Below, piece after piece: positions 56,653 to 64,000 of a DNA stretch of 64,000 nt (the first letter of the stretch is position 1; every line of letters begins with the position of its first letter). The DNA lies in NCBI GenBank assembly GCA_946965045.2, contig OX337234.1, forward strand, positions 1,674,001 through 1,738,000. The letters run 5' to 3'. The stretch comes from Epithemia pelagica. Taxonomy: Eukaryota; Bacillariophyta; Bacillariophyceae; Surirellales; Surirellaceae. The translations under genes were made by a program, and so were the position numbers. Below the pieces are notes generated by a model. That model was not told the origin of the DNA, made no database searches, and was given only the letters and a program-made list of their open reading frames with translations.

Positions 56653-57171
56653 ATGTATGAGGGCGTAATCAATTTGTTTGAAGCTTATGAATACGTTGTC
56701 GTCGACAAACTGTGGCCCAAAAAGAAACCTGCTAGGAAGGAGCCGATACCCAAGAAGCTCATGAAATATGAACATGTTTGTTGTTACTGTGTTATCTGCC
56801 CAGTTTGTTTCAATGATCCGTCTGTGTCTCTAGCCAAATCCATCATTGGCTGTTCCGGCAAAACATCCAACATATCGCAACATGTAACTGGGAGTCACCA
56901 AGACATCACATTTGAGGATGACAAGCAGGACAACCAGGCTACTCTTTGACAATTTACAACAAGCCAAGTTGTGACACGGGCTGGTATCCGGACTGAATTT
57001 CGCCCACTTATCTACGAGTTCATCAACGGTTGCTGCCTACCGACATCGACTGTTGAAAAACCAGAATTTCGATCGTTATTAAAATTCGCTACATCACATG
57101 GTCTTCAATTGAAAGACTCCAAAGAAGCCGAGAATATGAGCAGTCGTGAGATCACAAATTTGCGCGTTTGA
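56653..57171 (+). pseudogene. hAT transposase N-terminus with BED zinc finger
   Basis: Frame 56,653-56,949 has CCYCVICPVCFNDPSVSLAK followed by SGKTSNISQHVTGSH, a BED-like CX2C...HX4H finger (DNA binding). After a frame change, 56,971-57,171 contains IYEFINGCCLPTSTVEKPEF, the hAT segment preceding the RNase H-like core. The catalytic core and dimerisation domain are absent. The same segment is fused to copia sequence at 41.1 kb, so the family has several copies here. Confidence 0.65.
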
Positions 57172-57873
57172 ATTGTCGTTGTAATTTGATGCAATGTTCT
57201 TCAGACAGGCGGGAGGATGGAAATGGATAGGTGATACTGGGGGGATACACGGCATGGTAGTATGCCCATGCATCAGTGCGAGAAAAGGGACTGCAAGCCG
57301 TTGTGGTGGTATGAGTGGCATTCTTGACCTTAAGTGCATTGAAGAGACTAGAGGGTATTTTTGCACTCCAAGAGTTTTGTGACTTGCGTATGCTTTGATC
57401 TGTTTCAGATCCTTAGGTTCAGCGTCTCGGGTAAATTGGATTTGGATTCGAGGACCGAACTCTCCATGTTGCATCATTGGAACACCGTCTACGGTGAAAG
57501 TGTAGTAGACGAAGTGATACGAGCACTTGGTTGTTTGTAGGGCTCCTCCCGAAACACTCAAGAAATCGTTCCAGCATTGGGCGTCATGAGTTGCTCATTG
57601 TATGTAGTGAGCCGGATCTGCACTCTGTTGTATGTCAAAATTGTTGGTGGTTGATCCGCTCGTGTCGTCGACAAAGCCAATCATGAATACTCTTGCTTGC
57701 ACTGAGCCGTCTGGAGATTTAAAAGTAGCTCCGTGTGCCCGTTCTTTGTAGGCATCGAATAGAACACAACTTATTACGCACCATATCATTGCGGGTAAGT
57801 TCCCAGCACCCTGCCCTGAATCGTAGATAGGGAAAATTTTGGAGCCAGGAGGCAGCAGCTGCCAAGACATCAC
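57094..57873 (-). pseudogene. LINE-like reverse transcriptase fragment with one in-frame TGA
   Basis: The frame starts inside an RT palm domain: SGQGAGNLPAMIWCVISCVL, then MIGFVDDTSG with the catalytic FVDD box, and, past a single TGA (57,593-57,595 region), WNDFLSVSGGALQTTKCSYH and a KTLGVQKYP motif. These resemble non-LTR-like RTs repeatedly found in diatoms. Both sides of the TGA are in the same frame, so one substitution or recoding separates them. The ends of the element are missing. The last 30 residues overlap the opposite-strand hAT fragment and are unlikely to be real. Confidence 0.6.
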
Positions 57874-58864
57874 TATCCACTGGAGAGGAAGGACCCAAAC
57901 TTTGTTACCATTACTCTCTCAAGACTTATCCATTTGTTGGGAAAACCATCCATGGAGAGTCAACCATTGTCTTGTGTTTGGAAACCTGTGTTTCAGCAGA
58001 ATATCTCTGTAGAAAAGGTTGATGAAAATACCTGACAGTTGGGTTAACCAGAAACACCTAAAGACAATTTGTTTAAAAAAAGAAGCTGTATCAACTCTTG
58101 AACCAACCTCATGTATCACAGCAAAGCCAATGTTCTATTGTGTTTCAGGTGTAGACATATTCCCTAGTTGGGCTTTTCTCTTTATTTGGCTGTGCTGTGC
58201 TCAACGGTAGGGATATGAAATACTGGGGGATCTAGTTGGGCTTTTCTGTTTATTTGGCTATGCTCAATGGTAGGGATATGAAATACTGGGGGATTTTCTC
58301 TGAAAGCTTGTCAGAGATGAACCATTGGACCTGTTCTGAATTGACTGATGGAGATGAAGAGTCACCCCTTTCCAAGCTAGAACTTCATGTAGTGTGGTAG
58401 TGTGGATATCAGGCAACTTTTGGAGAGATCTTGTTGTATGCAATTGATCAGAGATGGATCAAACAATGTCATTGCGTGGGAGTTGAAAATGTTCAAATGA
58501 TCATTGGTAGATGCTGGACAACTGCAACAAGAACAATGACTTAACCTGTGTTATGTCAAAAATCTATCAGTCCTATTACAGGATGCAACAAGACCAATGA
58601 CTTAACATGATTTGGTGGAGATACTTTTGGAGGATTGTTTTGCTGTGACCTCCAAATGAGCAGGGGCCGTCTTCTTCTTTCAACAATCAAGGAAACAAAC
58701 CACAGGGAACAAAAGATGAACCAAGCAAACACTTCTACTCTGATGGAGATTTGCATGAAGTCTCTGCTGGAACTCTTGTTGCTGAGATTGCTTCTTCTCT
58801 CTTGAACAATCTAATTGGATCTTCTCTTCAAGCAACAAAGCTCAGCGAAAACAAAACCAGAGGG
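57874..58864. other. No gene; 68-bp tandem duplication
   Basis: Two imperfect copies beginning TAGTTGGGCTTTTCT at 58,165 and 58,233 each end in GAAATACTGGGGGAT. A second small repeat, GCAACAAGAMCAATGACTTA, occurs at about 58,523 and 58,585. No coding frame is supported. Confidence 0.6.
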
Positions 58865-59830
58865 TCAAACACAAAGCAGTGAAGCCACATTCTTCTTGTT
58901 TGCTGCTGCTTTTCTTGGGTTGGGTTTGGAGTGAAACCTTTGGCCACCTTGGGTGGGACTTTGATGAGAAGAACATGGCAGAGTGCTATAGAGGGATAGG
59001 TATTTGACCGAGTTAACAAAATTGAACAATGGGAAGAGAATCAACAGACAATCAACCAAGTCCTCAAATTGGAGGGCCATGTGGTCGTAGTTCCACCAGC
59101 CATCATTGTTGGATCCGTAATCGAAAAAGGTGCAAAACGCGCCGGCATCGGTGATCTGCCGGAGCCGCTTGTGCGTCCCACCAAGGACTTGCTTCGCAGA
59201 GTCCTAGGCCAGGTAGCAACCTCGCCTTCATTGTCCGAATAGAAGCCCCATGCCCAACTGACAAATGCACTAAGCATTAGTCCATGCCCGTCTTCTTTTG
59301 GCAAAAGCACTCCACGCCCTTTTTGGTCCCCCCAACTCTTCTTTGAGAAGGACCATTGCTTAAAGATTGCTTCGTCTTGCCCAACAAGCACAACAGGACG
59401 ATAACCAGAAGGGAAACGATGCGACAAATTTCCTCCCAGCAGCTTGTTTTCATCTTTAATATACGATGAAAAGACATACGGGAAGCAATCAAGATAATAC
59501 TCCCGCGTTGTTTGATTGTTTGTTGGATCTTGGAACTCAAAAGCCCAAACATCCTTCATTAGCTTTTCAGTCACACCGTCGATCTCCCCATTTTCGAGTT
59601 GGATAGCTCTCTTTCAACCACTGCCTTTGCCTTATTTGCTTCAGTTGTTGCCTCCTTAACTGTGTGGAGTTCATCTTGGAGCATTGTTGCTTGTGCTTTC
59701 AATGTTCCAAGCTCCATTTTGAGCATTTCATTTGCCTTTTTTGCTTCGGATGTTGCCTCCTTTGCCGCGTGGAGTTCATCTTGGAGCATCGTTGCTTATG
59801 ATTGCAATGTCGCGAGCTCCTTTTGATTTC
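58865..59830 (-). pseudogene. DDE-domain protein with N-terminal coiled coil, frameshifted
   Basis: Frame 59,789-59,571 is a coiled coil made of two near-repeats (ATMLQDELHTVKEATTEANK). After a one-base frame change it continues as EIDGVTEKLMKDVWAFEFQD, then VVLVGQDEAIFKQWSFSKKS and a LPKEDGHGLMLSAFVSW stretch in frame 59,574-59,041, and after another frame change as MALQFEDLVDCLLILFP (58,865-59,080 frame). A QDEAIF motif with a following PKxxGxxxMxSAF pattern resembles the DDE superfamily endonuclease core of repeat proteins in diatoms. I infer transposase ancestry; the exact superfamily is unclear. Confidence 0.5.
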
Positions 59831-60340
59831 AATGTCGTGAGCTCCTTTTCAAGCACTGCCTTCGCATTGTCCACTTCGGGTCCTTGCCCATTTTAATCAG
59901 TTGTTATCCCAATTGGCCCAACTCACAGTCAAGGAACAAGACTTTCTACACGGAGTAGGACTGCGGTATCAGCAGACAAACTGAATCAACACCACAAGGC
60001 TGTTATGACATTTGGAAAAATGCAAATGAAGCTGGACCAGACAGCAAAAAGAAGTCTGCTGGAATCCCTATTGTTGAACCAGACTATGGAAATGAACAAA
60101 ATAAGAAGCTGACTGCAGTCATGAATGCCACTAAAATGATGTTTGGGCAAATTTTGAAACAAGTGCTTTCTTTGAAGGACTACAAAATGTATCAAAAGAT
60201 GGTTTGTAAGTCCCCAGCCAGCACCAGCAACAAAGCCATTTCTGCCCTTTTGTTTACAAGAAAGATCTGGAATCCCTGGCACCTAAACACAGGCTCAATG
60301 ATGCTGTTATTGATTATGGTCACTACTTCTATGCTTCTTT
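59831..60340. other. No supported gene
   Basis: A short plus-strand coding-like stretch (60,121-60,357, contains MMFGQILKQVLSLKDYKMYQ) has no recognised domain. Nothing else is visible. Confidence 0.35.
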
Positions 60341-61166
60341 TCAACAAGCAGCGTTAGATTTTTGACAGACAATGGGAGTGGCTGCTTGTCGTGGTGTTGG
60401 GAGAGTTGGTTTGGACCTAGTGATCCTTGCTACCAGTCGTTGTAGACGTTGTGTGTGGTTATTGTTTTGGTTCGGTGGTGAGAGTGGAGCTTGGTTGGCG
60501 ACAGGTGGTGGAAGCAATTCTGTTGGGAGCCCAGGGTAATGGTTTAGCAAGGTTGGATCAAGCGTGAAGGTGTCGAGCGCACTTCTGAGGTACAGGTTGT
60601 ACCCGGTCGGTTCTATGGTGTGGGCGTTGAAGGTAGGGAAGACACCTTCAAACACCGGTAGATTGTAGAGTTGTGAGCAGTGTTGTGGTTGGGGAGGAAG
60701 GATGGGCGCCGTAAAATTAAATACGGTGCATTTCGTTTGGAAGTGATGGTCGATATTGCGAATGCTTGTTAGACAGTCAATGCGTTGTTGTTCGTTGTCG
60801 TTGGGCGGGAAAGGGTGAACTTGGTAGACTGTTCCAAACCAAGTAAAGTCTTGTTCATTGCCAAGTAAAGTCTTGTTCATTGTCCTGTATCGCGTGGGTG
60901 AAGCGTGATACCGAAGGTAGGAAGGATTGGAACATTGTGGGTGATGAGACGGTGATTTGGATGACGGGGACAGTGGCTTTAGTGTCGTTGTCCAGGGTGC
61001 CTGACATGGTTCCATCCCTGAAACCGATATGGTTCTTGAACTGATACAGATCACTGATGTTGGGGGGAAAGGAATGGTTGGATTTGTTTGTGCATGGCTT
61101 CTTGGAGATGGTAGAAGCCCCGCTTATTCTTGATGGCAAGGGTGGGAAGCCGCCAAAAATGCCCAT
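60341..61166 (-). pseudogene. Unknown gene broken by a 22-bp duplication
   Basis: Frames 61,166-60,855 and 61,054-60,341 form one protein of about 250 residues if one copy of the 22-bp duplication at 60,839-60,882 is ignored. The N-terminal part contains ISDLYQFKNHIGFRDGTMSG and VIQITVSSPTMFQSFLPSVS; the C-terminal part has PVFEGVFPTFNAHTIEPTGY and a basic Pro-rich tail. No domain is recognised. Apart from the duplication it is well preserved, so the loss of frame is recent. Confidence 0.45.
60839..60882. repeat. 22-bp perfect tandem duplication
   Basis: CCAAGTAAAGTCTTGTTCAT plus two bases is repeated head to tail with no mismatch. It shifts the frame of the minus-strand gene at 60,341-61,166. 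Confidence 0.9.
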
Positions 61167-61230
61167 GGCTCTGGCATGGGGCTATTGCATGCGGGTAGAT
61201 ATAGGACAAATTGGTGTGCTCTTGGGTCTG

Positions 61231-61703
61231 TTATTGGGCCTTTTCGTTGATTCGGCAGATAGCTTTCACTAAGAAACATTGGTGATATCGACACTGGAAC
61301 ACTGTTTGCCCACCACTCATTTCAAGATAGGACTTTTGTAATTCACTCATGGTTCCATAGCTTGCACGTTGAAAGACCATTATATTCCAATCCTCCTGCA
61401 ATAGAGGTAAAGTAGTGATCATGCGTTGGCAAAACGAGTGCCCCCTTTTTCGTTGTTCCCACCACGACGAATGCTCAATCCCACCATGTCTTATAATGTT
61501 CTCGACAAGAAGCTTGACTCTTCTGTCAAATCCGGGTAAGGAGTTTTCAGGAGTCCCGCATGATATGGTGCATATAGCAATACAAGCAAACAGTCCAATG
61601 AGCAGGTATTCACAGCTGCATTTGTTGTACCCCAAGAAGGACCGTAAAACACTGATGATCTTGATTTATCCTTGGAAGGAAATATGGTTGCTTCCTTTTC
61701 CAT
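61231..61703 (-). pseudogene. Unknown Cys-containing ORF remnant
   Basis: Frames 61,703-61,491 and 61,635-61,231 overlap. The first contains NAAVNTCSLDCLLVLLYAPY, a Cys in a helix start reminiscent of papain-fold peptidases (N-x-C-x-L-D), but no His/Asn partners are seen. The second continues with GGIEHSSWWEQRKRGHSFCQ. A frame change separates them. The family call is not secure. Confidence 0.3.
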
Positions 61704-61979
61704 TTCTGCTACTGCCTGTGAGGCAGCCTGGAATACAGGATACTGGTGTGAATGGCCTTTGCACGGGTCACAATCGGAGGTTCTTGTTCTTCTTTCTTCT
61801 TCCCTTGAATATTAATTAAGTGTCCTTTTGGTTCCAGACCCATACTGGTCATCCTCCATAACACATCAACTCGACACGCTCAACTGCATTTTTCTCCAAC
61901 GCACAACACAACAACACCTACCACTCCCCCCCCCCCCCCCGCTCTCCTCATTGCCACTCTTCCCAAACGCCACAAAGGA
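61704..61979. repeat. Non-coding, with C15 homopolymer
   Basis: An uninterrupted run of 15 C lies at 61,926-61,940. No gene is supported. Confidence 0.8.
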
Positions 61980-62399
61980 CTAAGAATCCCTAATGCACAC
62001 AACATGGGTTTCGTATGATTCTCTTGATAACACGTCCAAAAAGGTCTCACTGACACCACAATCCAACACGAAGCTATTCCAAAGTTGATTGCTACATGTC
62101 CACGCTCCGCCATCCCTTCGGGCATCATTACTCTCACAGCGGGATAGCTTCCTTTTGAGACACCAATGACTAAACAGTGAATGCCTAATCTTGATTGAGT
62201 GAATGCCTAATCTTGGTTGAGTGGCACGATCTCTTTTATCTGGGAAAAATGCAACCGATTCACTCAATGAAACGGAGAAGCCTGACCTTCGATTCATACG
62301 AAGCATTTTGCTAGCTTGATAGGATTGATCTAGGCGCCTCTGCACCGTATTCTCCAACCTTTTTTCTTCTCGAATCACCGTATCGTCCACAATTTCCAC
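61980..62399 (-). CDS. Hypothetical 139-aa ORF
   Basis: The frame is basic and helical at the start (REEKRLENTVQRRLDQSYQA) and has no recognised domain. It contains a small direct repeat TGAATGCCTAATCTTG (about 62,184-62,216). It may be a chance ORF or an exon. Confidence 0.3.
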   Translation of the reverse strand: MEIVDDTVIREEKRLENTVQRRLDQSYQASKMLRMNRRSGFSVSLSESVAFFPDKRDRATQPRLGIHSIKIRHSLFSHWCLKRKLSRCESNDARRDGGAWTCSNQLWNSFVLDCGVSETFLDVLSRESYETHVVCIRDS

Positions 62400-62616
62400 T
62401 TCACTATGTGTCTATTATAAGAAATACTTATCCAAACCATAGGTAACCTTCCATGAATAAGATTCTCACCTTCGTGATATATTCCTATTGGATCGGCATT
62501 GTGGTTGTGCGTCAAGGAAGTCGTTGCACTGCTTTTTGGTATTGATATCACATATGTTTTCTTGTTTTTCTTGGTCCACATATTTCTGTGCTTAAAGGTT
62601 ATTCCATGCAAAGCAT

Positions 62617-62872
62617 ATATATTTCCTGAATAAGTTTGCCGCGTTTTCCCGCCATTGGTATCTGTTCATGTTTGCTGGATGTAGTTGTGAAAAAATTCCT
62701 GTTTTCTTTTTCATTGGTTGCGTGGAAAAGACAGGCTATAACCAATATATTTCCTAAATAAGTTTGCCGCGTTTTCCCGCCATTGGTATCTGTTCATGTT
62801 TGCTGGATGTAGTTGTGAAAAAATTCCTGTTTTCTTTTTCATTGGTTGCGTGGAAAAGACAGGCTATAACCA
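62617..62872. repeat. 128-bp tandem duplication
   Basis: Copies 62,617-62,744 and 62,745-62,872 are nearly identical, each containing AAGTTTGCCGCGTTTTCCCG. The right copy holds the C-terminal part of the Ulp1-like fragment. Confidence 0.9.
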
Positions 62873-62936
62873 ATATCGCTATTGATCCACATGAATGAGA
62901 ATCACGTTGAATACCGATCATTTTGTAGTCACGCAC
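62754..62936 (-). pseudogene. Second Ulp1-like peptidase C-terminal fragment
   Basis: IQRDSHSCGSIAILVIACLF carries the same Gln-x-Asp-Ser-x-Ser-Cys-Gly core as 55,449-55,664 and is followed by a lysine/asparagine-rich tail. The His and Asp of the catalytic triad are absent. It overlaps the second copy of the 128-bp duplication, which partly duplicated its 3' end. Confidence 0.5.
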
Positions 62937-63320
62937 CAGTACCCACTTCTCCGTAACATTCTTTTTTCACATATCTTTGATGACGGCCGGCTTTGTGACG
63001 TTGTCCAATCCTTTATGTCCAAATTTCCAAAGCACAAACTTGGTTACACTGGACCAAGTCTTATGATTCGTCTTTTCCATTCCATCATAGACAATAGTCC
63101 ATTTCTCATGGAGTATTACTTGCAATATGAGCATTTTGTTCTAAGGAGCATATAGTAAAGGTCCAGGAGGATATCCAGACATTCGTGAAAGATATGCCAC
63201 TGATTGCCGAAGAACTAAAGGAAATATGGGCGAAGTCAGAAGTTATAATCCAACTGAACTCAAGAGAAGTATCAGGATGAGCACTACCTATATAGTAAGA
63301 AAGGGGAGTTTAGAGTACCC
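62937..63320. other. No supported gene
   Basis: A 86-codon plus frame (62,895-63,155, contains KHKLGYTGPSLMIRLFHSII) looks protein-like but is unrecognised. Nothing else is seen. Confidence 0.3.
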
Positions 63321-63390
63321 CGGGTATGGTACAGTGGTAGTAGATGACTGGCCTTAGGTCAAGGCACTGGGTTCGATTCCCGGTTGCCCA
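63321..63390 (+). tRNA. tRNA-like Pol III unit, possibly tRNA-derived SINE head
   Basis: TGGTACAGTGGTAGTA (A box, from 63,327) and GGTTCGATTCC (B box, 63,370-63,380) are spaced as in tRNA genes, and TTTTT at 63,392 is a Pol III terminator. A T arm with a 5-bp stem (CTGGG/CCCGG) and a 3-bp D stem form, but the acceptor stem has mismatches and no normal anticodon loop with U33 can be drawn. It is therefore a degenerate tRNA or a SINE head rather than a functional tRNA. Confidence 0.45.
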
Positions 63391-63421
63391 CTTTTTAAGG
63401 GTATTTCTAGACTATTCTAGC

Positions 63422-63818
63422 CTAGCTATGTCGTGTATGTTCATTCCTGCTGTTAAGAAGCAGCCTACACTCTGTACACTTCGACCTTAGAACCGCTACC
63501 AAAGCCCAACGAAAGGAATATGCGAGGGTGGCGGCTGCCAAAGAGAGGAGGCAAACAGGCCGAGTGGGCCCCGAATTTACAGAGCAGGAGAAAAATTTGC
63601 TTGAGACGTCGTTGGATAGTGCCGAGGGAGGGAGCCCATCGAAGCGATGTCGGGTAAGTTTGCCGAAAAAGAAAAAGGCACCCCCAAAAAGTCCGGCAAT
63701 GGAGAAGACAGAGAAAGGGAAGGGTGGCACGACGGTCGTGGATGTGACTGTGGTGGCGAGACGATTCGACCGGTCGGACTATCAAGGGCAACTCACGCGG
63801 GTTGGACAACGAAAGTGA
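63422..63818 (+). CDS. Hypothetical basic protein segment
   Basis: The frame is open from about 63,450 to TGA at 63,816-63,818, without an ATG before MEKTEKGKG; it includes RTATKAQRKEYARVAAAKER, then EFTEQEKNLLETSLDSAEGG and a LPKKKKAPPKSPAMEKTEKG stretch, a lysine-rich, disordered type. GTAAGT-like donors are present at 63,653 and 63,814, so it may be part of a spliced gene that continues to the right. No family is recognised. Confidence 0.35.
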
Positions 63819-63853
63819 GTAGACTCAGGCAGAGGACACTGTGAGCTACAGAT

Positions 63854-64000
63854 ATGATGGGGAACGAGATAAGGGAGATGGAGGAATTGATTGCGGAATT
63901 TAACCATATGGCCGGGAGGCAGGCGGAGATAGTGGAGGTGATGGAAAAACTGGGGCGGATGGCAGAACAACAGGTGGAGATTGCAGACCGACTGAACCAG
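63854..64000 (+). CDS. Partial coiled-coil ORF running off the window
   Basis: From ATG 63,854 the frame is open for 49 codons to the last base. It is helical with heptad-like spacing (MEELIAEFNHMAGRQAEIVE). It may be an exon of the same gene as 63,422-63,818 or the start of a separate ORF. Confidence 0.35.
   Translation, partial: MMGNEIREMEELIAEFNHMAGRQAEIVEVMEKLGRMAEQQVEIADRLNQ

Noticed and set aside
63321-63390. Functional nuclear tRNA gene with assigned anticodon
   Set aside because: No canonical anticodon loop and several acceptor mismatches; no isotype can be assigned.

Overview
The window looks like repeat-dense nuclear DNA from a stramenopile, most probably a diatom. The standard genetic code works, spliceosomal introns are short (70-211 nt, GT-AG), and most recognisable protein fragments belong to Ty1/copia lineages of the kind common in diatoms, mixed with PIF/Harbinger, piggyBac, hAT, Crypton-like and LINE-like pieces. 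No confident housekeeping gene is seen. The species cannot be named from the sequence.

Layout. 1-1,492: copia RT/RNase H remnant split by a 0.65-kb insertion. 2.3-3.6 kb: PIF/Harbinger pseudogene. 3.6-7.1 kb: poorly coding, with a small two-exon minus-strand gene model (5,663-6,057). 7.5-9.2 kb: piggyBac pseudogene. 9.2-12.7 kb: frameshifted copia Gag-protease with a viroplasmin/RNase H1 N-domain-like segment. 13.1-14.4 kb: chimeric copia RT-RNase H. 15.1-21.2 kb: the most unusual block, a minus-strand multi-exon gene for a Crypton-type tyrosine recombinase-like protein, enclosed by a perfect 29-bp inverted repeat and, further out, by two same-orientation arrays of TGTATCG. 21.4-25.7 kb: minus-strand copia integrase/protease pieces and an unknown degenerate gene. 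27.5-42.6 kb: a mosaic of retroelement fragments and short tandem duplications, including a 134-bp satellite-like array. 43.6-45.1 kb: unknown ORFs.

45,107-55,333 is a (GTT)n microsatellite of about 1.84 kb interrupted by a structurally complete 8,384-bp copia retrotransposon (45,822-54,205) with 783-bp LTRs that appear identical. It carries a single 1,895-codon Gag-Pol ORF, an additional 259-codon ORF upstream of Gag, a 5-bp target duplication inside the repeat, and a primer-binding site that matches a tRNA-Asn anticodon arm rather than a tRNA 3' end. It reads as young and potentially active.

55.4-64 kb: Ulp1-like peptidase tails, an endonuclease III-like gene without its iron-sulfur motif, a hAT N-terminus, a LINE-like RT fragment, a DDE-domain pseudogene, unknown ORFs, a tRNA-like Pol III unit and a partial coding region running off the end.

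The genes do not form a pathway. The window is a nest of transposons at different stages of decay, in which short tandem duplications repeatedly caused frameshifts. All functional calls rest on reading translated motifs by eye; no database search was run.
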